Origin: Actinomycetota bacterium
GTDB lineage: Bacteria; Actinomycetota; Acidimicrobiia; IMCC26256; VFJJ01
Assembly (NCBI GenBank): GCA_009886115.1
Contig: VFJJ01000103.1
Span: 1-53,638, forward strand
Reading direction: 5' to 3'
DNA length: 53,638 nt
Of this stretch, positions 40,758 to 49,839 are shown in pieces. Made by a program: the position numbers and the translations under genes. The stretch's first letter is position 1. Each line of letters begins with the position of its first letter. The notes under the pieces are model-generated. The model was not told the DNA's origin and did no database searches. It saw nothing but the letters and a program-made list of their open reading frames with translations.

Positions 40758-40766
40758 GCCTACGCT
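40758..40766. promoter_or_regulatory. Overlapping divergent -10 elements (AhpD-like and NYN genes)
   Basis: TAGGCT on the minus strand (40763-40758) and TACGCT on the plus strand (40761-40766) share three bases. The plus promoter is 8 nt from the ATG at 40775 (leaderless); the minus one gives a ~25-30-nt leader with a Shine-Dalgarno. Only one direction can be occupied by polymerase at a time. Confidence 0.6.
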
Positions 40767-40774
40767 CGGAGTCG

Positions 40775-42148
40775 ATGATTCCTGACGACGAACGTATCGC
40801 TCTCTTCCTCGACTACGAGAACCTCGCCATCGGCGCCCGGGAAGGGCTGCGGGGGCACAAGTTCGACCTCCGCCCCATCGCCGACGCCCTGGCCGCCCGT
40901 GGAAGAGTCGTGGTGCGCCGCGCGTACGCCGACTGGTCGTACTTCAGCGACGACCGACGCATGCTCACGCACAACCACGTCGAGCTGATCGAGATCCCGC
41001 AGCGGATGGGCGCTGTACGCAAGAACGCCGCCGACATCAAGATGGCCGTCGACGCCATCGAGCTCTCGTTCGAGCGCGAGTACATCACGACGTTCGCCAT
41101 CTGTACCGGCGACAGCGACTTCACACCCCTCGTGCACAAGCTCCGCGAGCTCAACAAGAAGGTGATCGGGATCGGCCTCAAGTCGTCGACCTCGGCGCTG
41201 TTGCCCCCGGCGTGTGACGAGTTCCTGTTCTACGAGCGCCTCGAAGGCGTCGACCTGAGCGCACCCGCTTCCAAGACCGGCGGCGGGTCCGGTGGCGCCA
41301 GCGGCGGCTCGGGCGACCGATCCGACACCAGCGAAACCGCCAGCGACAAGCCCAAGACGCGTTCGAGACGATCGCCGCCGAAGAAGGCTGCGGTGGCCGG
41401 ACCCGATGCGGGCACCGACGGCACCGGGGCCGACGACGGCATGCCGTCCGACGGCGAGGCCCCTACGAGCGGGGTCCGTGTCGGCGCGGCCTCCGACACC
41501 GAGATCGCCAAGCTCGTCACCCAGACCTTGACCGGTATCAAGCGCAGCGTCGACGGGCCCGTGTCGGCCTCGGTGCTCAAGCGCACCTTGTTGCGCAAGG
41601 ACCCCACGTTCGACGAGAGCGACCATGGCTTCCGGGTCTTCGGCGAGCTGCTGCGCCATCTCGAGGAGCACAAGGTCATCTCGCTGCGGCCCGGATCGGC
41701 TCAGGGCGATCCCGAGGTCGACTTCCCCGAACAGACCGGCGAGGAGGAGATGGCCTTCCGGCTGCTGCGCGACGTCGTGCTCGAGCAGCAGCGCCGCGAC
41801 GGCCCTCCGCTGTTGTCGGGGCTCAAGAACAAGCTCCGCAAGCGCCAGCCCGACTTCACCGAGAAGCGCTTCGGGTACGCCGGCTTCCTCCAGTTCTGCA
41901 CGGCGGCTCGGGCCCGGGGCTTCGTCGACATGGATTGGGACGACGAGGCCGACGACTACTTCATCGAGGCCAGCGGCAACGTCGCCGAGCCGAGCCCTAT
42001 CGCGGCGACAACACCGACGGCACCGACGGCACCGGCAACGCCGACAGCGCCTGCGGCAGCAGCGGCAGCAGCGGCATCCACGCCCGAGCCCAAGGCTCCG
42101 CGCACCTCGACCCGAGCCCCTCGGCGCCGCACCGCCCCCCGGCCGTGA
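40775..42148 (+). CDS. NYN-domain (PIN-like) protein with two OST-HTH/LOTUS domains
   Basis: 457 residues. N-terminal NYN nuclease-like domain: IALFLDYENLAIGAR, KNAADIKMAVDAIEL and FAICTGDSDFTPLVHKLRE carry the conserved acidic residues of the PIN-like fold. After a Ser/Gly/Pro-rich linker come two OST-HTH/LOTUS modules, about residues 240-312 (EIAKLVTQTLTGIKR ... DHGFRVFGELLRHLEEHKVI) and 318-395 (EMAFRLLRDVVLEQQ ... KRFGYAGFLQFCTAAR), which bind RNA in other systems. The C-terminus is an Ala/Pro/Thr-rich basic tail. The combination suggests an RNA-processing or RNA-surveillance nuclease. Leaderless promoter TACGCT. Confidence 0.92.
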   Translation: MIPDDERIALFLDYENLAIGAREGLRGHKFDLRPIADALAARGRVVVRRAYADWSYFSDDRRMLTHNHVELIEIPQRMGAVRKNAADIKMAVDAIELSFEREYITTFAICTGDSDFTPLVHKLRELNKKVIGIGLKSSTSALLPPACDEFLFYERLEGVDLSAPASKTGGGSGGASGGSGDRSDTSETASDKPKTRSRRSPPKKAAVAGPDAGTDGTGADDGMPSDGEAPTSGVRVGAASDTEIAKLVTQTLTGIKRSVDGPVSASVLKRTLLRKDPTFDESDHGFRVFGELLRHLEEHKVISLRPGSAQGDPEVDFPEQTGEEEMAFRLLRDVVLEQQRRDGPPLLSGLKNKLRKRQPDFTEKRFGYAGFLQFCTAARARGFVDMDWDDEADDYFIEASGNVAEPSPIAATTPTAPTAPATPTAPAAAAAAAASTPEPKAPRTSTRAPRRRTAPRP

Positions 42149-42183
42149 ACCCCTCGAACCCCTCGAACCCCTCGAAGCCCTCG

Positions 42184-42230
42184 AAATTTGCGCGGAAATG
42201 CTCACCTGGTGAGCATTTCCGCGCAAATTT
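42184..42230. terminator. Perfect 47-nt palindrome, bidirectional terminator
   Basis: Two 23-bp arms with one central base: aaatttgcgcggaaatgctc (then acc) at 42184-42206 and its exact complement at 42208-42230. It begins and ends with an AAATTT tract, providing U-runs in both directions between the converging NYN-LOTUS and livF genes. A short cccctcgaa repeat (~42145-42180) precedes it. Confidence 0.9.
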
Positions 42231-42254
42231 GGGAGTGTGGGGGTCGCCCAGCGG

Positions 42255-43009
<755 letters not shown>

Positions 43010-43013
<4 letters not shown>

Positions 43014-43789
43014 GCCGAGACCCCGAGGTAGGCCGCCTGCACGGCATGGTTGCCTCGGATCTCGGTCGGGGTCCCCTCGGCGATCACCCGCCCGAAGTCG
43101 AGGACGGTCACCTGTTGGGCCAACGACAGGACGAACTCCACGTTGTGCTCGACCACGAGCAACGAGACCCCCTGCCCGGCGTGGAGGCGCCGCAGCGCCT
43201 CACCGAGCTGCTCGGTCTCGCGGGTGTCGAGGCCCGACGACGGCTCGTCGAGCAAGAGCACCTTGGGCTCGGATGCCATCGCGCGGGCCACCTCGACGAG
43301 CCGTCCGGTACCCAGCGGCAGCGCCGCAGCGCTGCGCGACGCGACGGACTCGAGCCCCAGGTCGCTCAGGACGGCATCGACGCGATCGTCCTCGCCCGGG
43401 CCCGGACGGGCCCCCAGCCCCAGGAGATCGAGCGCCAGGTTCAGCCTCCGATGCCGGGCTCGATGCGCGACCACGAGGTGCTCTCGCACGGTCAGCTCGC
43501 CGAAGAGCTCCAAACGCTGGAACGTGCGAGCCAGGCCACGCTTGGCCCGAGCCTGGGGCGAGGCCCGGGTGACGTCGTGACCGTCGATCGACACCGTCCC
43601 GGTGCGGGGCCGGAGCAGTCCCGACATCACGCCGAAGAGCGTGGTCTTGCCGGCACCGTTGGGGCCCATGAGACCCACGATCGTCGCCGGCGGCACGCTC
43701 AACGACACGTCGCTGAGCGCGACCAGCCCGCCGAAGGCAACCGTGACGCCCCGAGCTTCGAGGAGCGGCCCTCCCGCCACCTCGCTCAT
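43010..43789 (-). CDS. livG: Branched-chain amino acid-type ABC transporter, ATP-binding protein LivG
   Basis: 259 residues. Walker A GPNGAGKTTLFGVMSGLLRP, the LivG-type GLARTFQRLELFGELTVREHL, Walker B VLLLDEPSSGLDTRE and H-loop VVEHNVEFVLSLAQQVTVLDFG. The usual ABC signature LSxGxxR is diverged (ALPLGTGRLVEVARAM), but position and neighbours leave little doubt. Both ends overlap neighbours by 4 bp. Confidence 0.94.
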
Positions 43790-46005
43790 GGCAGCATCAC
43801 CTCCCGCTCGTCCTGAGCGCGCTGCGCCGCTTCAGGCGTCGTGAGGTCGAGGCCCGGCGACCCCGTCGTTCCCGGCGGTGGATCCGCCGAGCGCCGCGCC
43901 GCCCGTTCGGCTCGACGGGCCCGACTCCGATGGCTCACGTCGTAGACGATGCCCCGGGGTTCCTTGGCCAGGCCGATGGCGCCCAGGCCGAAGAGCGTGG
44001 TGGGGATCTCACGGATGCTGTCGGCGATGAGCGGTACCTCGTCGAGGTTTCCGTTCCACACGAGGAAGGCCCCCAGCCAGAACACCGCCCACGCGGCCAA
44101 GGCGACCCGCTGCACGACGACGCGACGGACGTTCGATCGGATCCCCAGCATGATGAGCCCGAACAACACGAGGATGAACCATTCGAACTCGGCGAAGATC
44201 TGCGGGAACAAGGCGAACGAGAGGCCGGCGAGCAACGCGCCGGCCACCGAACGCACCCCCCAGGTGACGGCGATGGCAAGCCACACCACGCCGATCAGCG
44301 CGTCGAACTCGCGGGCGGGGAGCGCAATGCCGACGTAGGTGACCGAGAGCCCCCCGGCGAACGCGGCGAGGAACGACGACACCCCGAAGGCGATCAGGCG
44401 GTTCCGGACCACGCTGATGCCGAGGGTCGCCGTGGCGATCTCCGACGATCGCGTCGCCGCCAGGTTGAGCCCGGTGGTCGAGCGCTTGACGTTCATCACC
44501 AGGATCGCTGCGAGCACGAACAGCACGACCAGCAGGTAGTAGAAGGGCGTGTCGCCCTCGAAGTCGATGCCGAAGACCTCGGGGCGGGGCACCTTCACGC
44601 CGCCGTCGAAATTGTTGATCGACGCCGACTGGAAGAACAGGTTCTGCGTGAGCACGGCGAAGGCCAGCGTGGCCATCGCCAGATACAGCTCCCCGAGACG
44701 CAAGCTGGGTAAGGCGACGAGCAGACCGAACGGCACGACGATGAGGGCGGCGAGGAAGATCGCCAGCAACCCGTTCACCTTCGGGAGCCACGTCCAGCTG
44801 TCGTTGGTGGCGAGCTGCGCGGTCATGGCTCCTCCGACACCGGCGAAGGCCACCTGGCACAGCGACACCATGCCGCCCTCGCCGGCCACGATCGTGTACG
44901 ACAAGAAGGCGATCCCGACGGCCAGGCCCTTGGCGATGATGGCCTCCCAACGGCCGGCCAACGGCACCGGAGCGAGCAACACGATCAGGATGAGGATGGC
45001 GGGAGTGCGCAGCCGCAACCAGCCGTCGCTGTCGCGCGCCGTCGGCGGCGGCGCCTCGGACGCGACCGCGCGCGTGTCGACCGCAAAGCGCTCGCGGTCG
45101 AGGCCCCGGTAGCAGAGCAAGAAGATGAGCAGCAGGATGAACGGCACACTGTCGGGGAGCTTGGAGATCAACACGTCCTGGCTCTGGTCGGGCAGGATCC
45201 GGTACAGGAAGTCGTCGCGCACCCACTTCGACGGGATGAAGCTCTGCGTCATGCCGATGAGCACGCAGCCGACGACACCCATCACGAGGCTGTGGAACCG
45301 GGCGATCACCGCAGCGGCGAACATCGCCAGGACCAGGGGCGTGAAGTTGAGCTCCTGATAGCCCTTCAGAGGCGCCAGGAGAACGCCCGCCGCTCCGGCG
45401 AGGGTCGTGCCGATCATCCACGATCCGGCCGAGACGATGTTGGTGTTGATTCCGCTGATGCCGGCTTGGCGGGGCGAGTCGACCGTCGCCCGCACCTGGA
45501 GCCCGTAGGGCGTGTACCGCAAGACGACCGTCATCGACACCGCGACGACCACCGACACGAGCAGCACGAGGAACTCGTCGGAGTCGATCACGGTGCCGGC
45601 GACCCTGATCCAGCTGGCGGCCGGCGTGGGCCCGACGCCCGTCCGGTCGAAGATCTCCTCACGCCCGACGAAGAGGATGCGGCCGATCGCGGGCAAGGCC
45701 ACCCACAGGCCGATGGTCGACACGAGTCGGATCGTCGATGTGGCGTGGGTCAGCCGCCGGAACAGCGCCCACCACAAGAACAGGCCGAACAGCGGCGCGC
45801 ACACGAGCACCACGAACGCGCCGGCCAGCTTGGGGTTCCAGCCGTGGTCGACAGCCAGCCAGTGGAAGAAGATCGCCAGGAAGAAGGCGATTGCACCGTG
45901 CGCGAAGTTGAACACGCGCGACGACGTGTAGGTGAGGATCAGGCCCAGCGTGGCGATCGAGTAGACGCCAGCGAGCACCAGCCCGCCGATGACGTACGGC
46001 CACAT
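43786..46005 (-). CDS. LivH-LivM fused ABC transporter permease
   Basis: 739 residues, about twice the usual permease. Residues ~1-300 are LivH (VLAGVYSIATLGLILTYTSSRVFNFAHGAIAFF, IGMTQSFIPSKWVRDDFLYRILPDQ), a ~40-residue charged linker (FAVDTRAVASEAPPP) follows, and ~330-665 are LivM (KGLAVGIAFLSYTIVAGEGGMVSLCQVAFAGVGG, LRLGELYLAMATLAFAVL). Both membrane halves of a branched-chain amino-acid-type transporter thus come from one gene. The C-terminal ~70 residues are cytoplasmic and Arg/Ala-rich. ATG 46005 with ggagg upstream. Confidence 0.93.
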   Translation of the reverse strand: MWPYVIGGLVLAGVYSIATLGLILTYTSSRVFNFAHGAIAFFLAIFFHWLAVDHGWNPKLAGAFVVLVCAPLFGLFLWWALFRRLTHATSTIRLVSTIGLWVALPAIGRILFVGREEIFDRTGVGPTPAASWIRVAGTVIDSDEFLVLLVSVVVAVSMTVVLRYTPYGLQVRATVDSPRQAGISGINTNIVSAGSWMIGTTLAGAAGVLLAPLKGYQELNFTPLVLAMFAAAVIARFHSLVMGVVGCVLIGMTQSFIPSKWVRDDFLYRILPDQSQDVLISKLPDSVPFILLLIFLLCYRGLDRERFAVDTRAVASEAPPPTARDSDGWLRLRTPAILILIVLLAPVPLAGRWEAIIAKGLAVGIAFLSYTIVAGEGGMVSLCQVAFAGVGGAMTAQLATNDSWTWLPKVNGLLAIFLAALIVVPFGLLVALPSLRLGELYLAMATLAFAVLTQNLFFQSASINNFDGGVKVPRPEVFGIDFEGDTPFYYLLVVLFVLAAILVMNVKRSTTGLNLAATRSSEIATATLGISVVRNRLIAFGVSSFLAAFAGGLSVTYVGIALPAREFDALIGVVWLAIAVTWGVRSVAGALLAGLSFALFPQIFAEFEWFILVLFGLIMLGIRSNVRRVVVQRVALAAWAVFWLGAFLVWNGNLDEVPLIADSIREIPTTLFGLGAIGLAKEPRGIVYDVSHRSRARRAERAARRSADPPPGTTGSPGLDLTTPEAAQRAQDEREVMLP

Positions 46006-46029
46006 TGCGATACCTCCAGCACGAGGAGT

Positions 46030-46065
46030 GGGAGGGGACGGCCCGACGCCGCGCCGTCCCCTCCC
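46030..46065 (-). terminator. Hairpin between substrate-binding protein and permease genes
   Basis: Thirteen-base perfect arms gggaggggacggc (46030-46042) and gccgtcccctccc (46053-46065), 10-nt loop. It lies just after the binding-protein gene in the direction of transcription; such hairpins usually reduce read-through or stabilise the upstream mRNA, so the binding protein is made in excess. Confidence 0.7.
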
Positions 46066-46086
46066 GGACGAGCTACCCGATCTCGA

Positions 46087-47535
46087 TCACTCGATGACGA
46101 GCGGTTCTCCGCACTTGGCCTTGCCTTCGAAGAGCGGGACGAACTTTCCCTCCTCGACCCGGACGTAATAGGTGCACGGGAACGGAGCGCCGAACGTGGA
46201 GATGAGGTCGATGGGGTCGAAGGCCCCGTTGGCCGTGTAGTCCTCGATGAGGCGCAGGTTGTTGATGAACGCCTCCCGGGTCGGGCACTCCACGCCGGCT
46301 TCCTTGATGCCCTGGATGAACATCTCGGCCGACAGCCAGCCGATGTAGTTCACCTGGTTGCGGGTCCCGTCCTCGGGCATCCACGTGTCGAACTCGGTGA
46401 ACGCCGGCGGCGTCGGCGTGGCCTCGAACGGGTAGAACTCCAGGCCGAACGACGCACCCTCGATGCCCTCGATCGCCAGCACTCGCGGGTCGTAACCGCC
46501 CGGGAACAGCACGGCATTGAGCTCCACCCCGGCGTCGGAAAGCTGCTTCACCAGCGCCGTGTTCTGGAGGAAGTCGACACCGGTCAACAAGCCGTCGGCC
46601 CCCGAGTCCTTGATCCGGTCGACGATCGCCGTGAACTCGGTCTGGCCGGGCTGGATCTCGGTCGAGGTGTACACCACCTCGAGCCCGGCAGCTTCGATCG
46701 ACTTGTTCTCACGGCCGACGAACGACGCTGACGACTGGTTGCCGCCGCCGACCGTCGCCACCTTGGTGGCCCCGAGCTCCGTCAGAACCTCGCCTGTCCG
46801 GGTGGTGTGATTCACCTCGGGCTCGGCCGCACCGGGCAGACGGAGGGCGAAGAAGTTGTTCTGCTGGCCCCAGTGGGGACGGCCCACGTGCCAGCCGGCG
46901 ACGGGGATCTGGTTCTCGTTCAGGTAGTCGGCCGACCCGTCGGACTGGTCGGAGATCTCGATGATCCCGTACACGTCCTCGCCCTCGACCAGCGTGCGGG
47001 CCACCTCGGAGTTGCGGGCCGCGTCCGACGCGTCATCGACTGCGACCAGCTCGATCGTTCGGCCGCCGAGCTCGCCCTCCTCGTTGGCCTTGTCGATGCG
47101 AGCCCGCACCCCGATCTCGGACGTGGCGAACGACGTCGCCCGCAGACCCGATTGGGGCACGATCATCCCGACCTTGATGGTGTCGTCGCTCACCCCGGGG
47201 ATCTCGGGACAGGTCGCCGGGGGCTCGAGGCGCTCGAGGTCGGCGAACTGGGCTGCGGACGGGAACGTCGCCGGTGTGGGCTCGGTGGCCTCGGTCGTCG
47301 TCGGCTCTTCGCCGGCGGCCGTCGTGCCGGTGCCCGAGGCTGCCGTCGTGGTCGCGGCGGCGGCCGTGGCCGCGGTGGTCGTGGCCGCGGCAGAGGTCGC
47401 AGCGGTGACGGGTGCCGCCGCGTCATCGTCGTCGTCACCACAAGCAGTGGCAACGAGGGCGAGCGAGAGCATCACCGCCCCCGCTGTCAGCCAACGGCGC
47501 CGTGTCGTGTCGGGCTCTCTGTCGGGACGGTCCAT
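46087..47535 (-). CDS. Substrate-binding lipoprotein of the Liv-type ABC transporter
   Basis: 482 residues. Signal peptide with lipobox LVATAC, an Asp-rich start of the mature chain and a long Ala/Thr-rich low-complexity linker (~residues 40-90) that spaces the binding domain from the membrane. The periplasmic-binding fold type I follows: TIKVGMIVPQSGLRATSF, GRTIELVAVDDASDAARNSEVARTLVE, GLTGVDFLQNTALVKQLSDAGV and VNYIGWLSAEMFIQGIKEAG. First gene of the transporter operon. ATG 47535 preceded by ggggg. A TetR-type palindrome lies in the promoter region. Confidence 0.93.
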   Translation of the reverse strand: MDRPDREPDTTRRRWLTAGAVMLSLALVATACGDDDDDAAAPVTAATSAAATTTAATAAAATTTAASGTGTTAAGEEPTTTEATEPTPATFPSAAQFADLERLEPPATCPEIPGVSDDTIKVGMIVPQSGLRATSFATSEIGVRARIDKANEEGELGGRTIELVAVDDASDAARNSEVARTLVEGEDVYGIIEISDQSDGSADYLNENQIPVAGWHVGRPHWGQQNNFFALRLPGAAEPEVNHTTRTGEVLTELGATKVATVGGGNQSSASFVGRENKSIEAAGLEVVYTSTEIQPGQTEFTAIVDRIKDSGADGLLTGVDFLQNTALVKQLSDAGVELNAVLFPGGYDPRVLAIEGIEGASFGLEFYPFEATPTPPAFTEFDTWMPEDGTRNQVNYIGWLSAEMFIQGIKEAGVECPTREAFINNLRLIEDYTANGAFDPIDLISTFGAPFPCTYYVRVEEGKFVPLFEGKAKCGEPLVIE

Positions 47536-47583
47536 GGTGACACCCCCTGAATCGGTGTGATCTGCTATCTGCCGACAAGCTAA

Positions 47584-47599
47584 CTGACATCGCTGTCAG
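47584..47599. promoter_or_regulatory. Palindromic operator-like site upstream of the transporter operon
   Basis: CTGACA (47584-47589), 4-nt spacer, TGTCAG (47594-47599), about 50 bp upstream of the binding-protein ATG and two bases from a minus-strand TAGCTT that could be a -10. CTGACA-n4-TGTCAG resembles operators of TetR-family repressors. Confidence 0.5.
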
Positions 47600-47688
47600 G
47601 TGCACGGGAGCGGACGGGCACCTGCCGAGAAGCCACCGCCCCCGCCGGAGCACGGTCGCAACCCGCCTCGAGCCGAGAGCCCTCGACC

Positions 47689-48831
47689 TCAGCCGTCGAG
47701 CGTCGCCGAGAGCCGGTCGGCGGCGGCGAGATACTCGTCGACCATGTCGACGATCACCTGGCGCACGGGCTTCACGTCGTTCATCTGCCCGACGACCTGA
47801 CCCACGAAGTAGTTGACGAGGGCCCGGGCGCCCGGATTGACGTGCGCCGCACGGGCGATGCGCTGCTCGGCCTGACCCACGAGCATGGGCTGCAACGGCA
47901 TCGGCAGCGGATCGGGGTTCGCCGGGTCGGCCCACTCGTCGGTCCAGGCACTGCGGAGTTGGCGGGCAGGCTTGCCGGTCTTGGCCCGCGACCGCACCGT
48001 GTCGGACGATCCCGCCGCGAGGAACTTCTCCTTCACGACCGGATGGGTCTCGGCCTCCTCGGTCGTGAGCCACACCGAGCCGCACCACACGCCCTCGGCA
48101 CCGAGCGCCAACGCCGCGGCGATCTGGCGGCCCGTTGCGATCCCGCCCGCCGCCAGCACCGGCAGCGGCGCCACGGCGTCGACCACCTCGGGGACGAGCA
48201 CCATCGTGGCGACCTCGCCGGTGTGCCCGCCAGCCTCGCCGCCTTGGGCCACGATCAGATCGACGCCCATCGCCTTGTGGCGCAAGGCATGGACCGGAGT
48301 ACCGGCGAGGGCCGCGACGAGCACGCCCTGGCTGTGGGCCCGCTCGACCAGCTCGGGGGGAGGCGGGCCGAGCGCGTTGGCGACGACGGAGACCCGGTGC
48401 GCCAGGGCCACGTCGAGCAACGGAGCGACCGTCTCGTAGGCCAGGTTCCAGCCTCGGACCGCGCCCGCGCGTCCACCGCCAGCGGGGCCATCGTCCGCAG
48501 GCAGCGGCGGCACCCCGTACTTGCTCATGAGCGAACGCACGAACTCCCGATGGGCATCGGGGATCAGGTCGCGGATCTCGGCCCCGTCGAGCCCGCCGCG
48601 ATCGCGGCCGACGAACTTCGCGGGCACCAGCACGTCGACGCCGTAGGGCTTGTCGCCGACGCGCTCCTCGATCCAGGCCAGCTCCACCTCGAGCTGCTCG
48701 GGCGTGAGCGCCGTCACGCCGAGCACCCCGAAACCCCCCGCCCTGCTCACCTCGGCCACGACGTCGCGGCAGTGGCTGAACGCGAAGATCGGAAGATCGA
48801 TGCCGAACAGGTCGCACACACGGGTTCGCAC
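47689..48831 (-). CDS. Nitronate monooxygenase-like flavoprotein (NPD family)
   Basis: 380 residues, FMN-dependent TIM barrel. Motifs: TRVCDLFGIDLPIFAFSHC, SRAGGFGVLGV, GVDLIVAQGGEAGGHTG (with the catalytic-region His in GGHTG), PVLAAGGIATGRQIAAALALGAEGVWCGSVWL. The family covers nitronate monooxygenases, quinone reductases and 2-enoyl-reductase-like proteins. The C-terminal PARQLRSAWTDEW is typical of the actinobacterial subgroup. GTG 48831 is favoured by TACCCT six bases upstream (leaderless). Confidence 0.9.
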   Translation of the reverse strand: MRTRVCDLFGIDLPIFAFSHCRDVVAEVSRAGGFGVLGVTALTPEQLEVELAWIEERVGDKPYGVDVLVPAKFVGRDRGGLDGAEIRDLIPDAHREFVRSLMSKYGVPPLPADDGPAGGGRAGAVRGWNLAYETVAPLLDVALAHRVSVVANALGPPPPELVERAHSQGVLVAALAGTPVHALRHKAMGVDLIVAQGGEAGGHTGEVATMVLVPEVVDAVAPLPVLAAGGIATGRQIAAALALGAEGVWCGSVWLTTEEAETHPVVKEKFLAAGSSDTVRSRAKTGKPARQLRSAWTDEWADPANPDPLPMPLQPMLVGQAEQRIARAAHVNPGARALVNYFVGQVVGQMNDVKPVRQVIVDMVDEYLAAADRLSATLDG

Positions 48832-48837
48832 GACCGC

Positions 48838-48843
48838 AGGGTA
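48838..48843 (-). promoter_or_regulatory. -10 element of the nitronate-monooxygenase-like gene (leaderless)
   Basis: Minus-strand TACCCT at 48843-48838, 6 nt before the GTG at 48831. Confidence 0.5.
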
Positions 48844-48948
48844 CGCGACCGGTCCGCGTCGCCCGCGGCATGCGCGAGACGCGGCATGCGCGGCGTGGTC
48901 GGCCGCCGCTGGAAAGCTCGGCCCATGGACGGAGTCCCCGACCCGGCA

Positions 48949-49083
48949 CCACGACGCGCCTGGCACGGTGGCGTCGCCACACCGACGGCCCACTGCTCGT
49001 GCTCGCCGTGGGCAGCCTCCCGCCGCTGTTGCTGGACGTCGAGCGCCAGGGGCCGGTCGAAGCGGCAGCCGAGTCGAGTCGAT
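48949..49083 (+). pseudogene. Possible remnant of a membrane-protein N-terminus
   Basis: The gap 48844-49082 has one stretch with clear GC3 coding character: TRLARWRRHTDGPLLVLAVG, then SLPPLLLDVERQGPVEAAAESSR and a stop. It looks like the start of a channel-type membrane protein (charged helix, then a hydrophobic helix) cut off by a stop. No start codon in a good context is visible. The stop overlaps the -10 of the MerB-like gene. Weak call. Confidence 0.25.
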
Positions 49084-49088
49084 AGCGT
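49083..49088 (+). promoter_or_regulatory. -10 element of the MerB-like gene (leaderless)
   Basis: TAGCGT with 8 nt to the ATG at 49097. Confidence 0.55.
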
Positions 49089-49096
49089 GCGCCTCC

Positions 49097-49822
49097 ATGG
49101 CTCAGAACGTTCCCCCCTTCGACTACACCGACGATGCGCTGGCCCTGCGACAGTTCGTGTTCGAGTACTGGTGCGAGCACGGCCGCGGGCCCAACTTCCG
49201 CAACGTGCACGAGGCCATCGGGCTCGACCGGCGACGGATCGTCCAGGCCTACAAGCAGCTCCAGCTCGGGATCACCGTCGTGGTCAACGCCGACGCCCAG
49301 AACTGCGACCTGTTGAAGATCCCCCCGTTCTCGTCGTTCCCGTCCCAGGTCGAGTGCTACATCGACGACCGGTTCCACAGCTACATCGGCTGCGCGTCGG
49401 AAGCTGTGGCGGTCTCGAACATGCCGCCCTTCCGAGACAAGGAACTGCGCCTCGAGTCGTGGTGCGCGTGCTGTCTCGCCCCGATCACCTTGGTGTCGAA
49501 GAACTTCGTGCTCGAGAGCGTGCGCCCCGAGGGCGTGATGGTGCACATCTCGGCCAGCCCGTGGGACTGGAACAACGACACGATGGGCTCCATGTGCGAC
49601 GCCATGAACTTCGTGCTCGATCACGAGCACGCCGATCGCTACGAGCGCCAGGTGAGCCGCCGGGGCATCCGGGTCACGCTGCCGGTGATGAAGGAGTTCG
49701 TCGCCAGCGTGGCCGAGGTTCGGATGTGGGACTACCACTGGCCACCCGGCGCCATGAACCCCGAGTCGGTGATCGACGTGTTCCGCTCGCGCGGCGTCGA
49801 CACGACGTGCTGGGACGGCTGA
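49097..49822 (+). CDS. Alkylmercury-lyase (MerB)-like protein
   Basis: 241 residues. An N-terminal winged-helix-like segment (ALRQFVFEYWCEHGRGPNFR, EAIGLDRRRIVQAYKQLQLG) is followed by a Cys-rich core. C99-A-S-E102 can be aligned with the MerB catalytic C96-A-L-D99, and C167 in SMCDAMNFVLDHEHADRY with MerB C159 and its (H)FF(x)SxxxA helix. Additional cysteines at 70, 87, 123, 125 and 126 are not MerB hallmarks. No mercury-resistance genes are nearby, so a non-mercury role (metal binding or a carbon-metal/desulfurising activity) is as likely. Alignment is by eye. Followed 17 bp later by an LLM oxidoreductase. Confidence 0.65.
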   Translation: MAQNVPPFDYTDDALALRQFVFEYWCEHGRGPNFRNVHEAIGLDRRRIVQAYKQLQLGITVVVNADAQNCDLLKIPPFSSFPSQVECYIDDRFHSYIGCASEAVAVSNMPPFRDKELRLESWCACCLAPITLVSKNFVLESVRPEGVMVHISASPWDWNNDTMGSMCDAMNFVLDHEHADRYERQVSRRGIRVTLPVMKEFVASVAEVRMWDYHWPPGAMNPESVIDVFRSRGVDTTCWDG

Positions 49823-49839
49823 GAGCCAAGGGGCGCATC

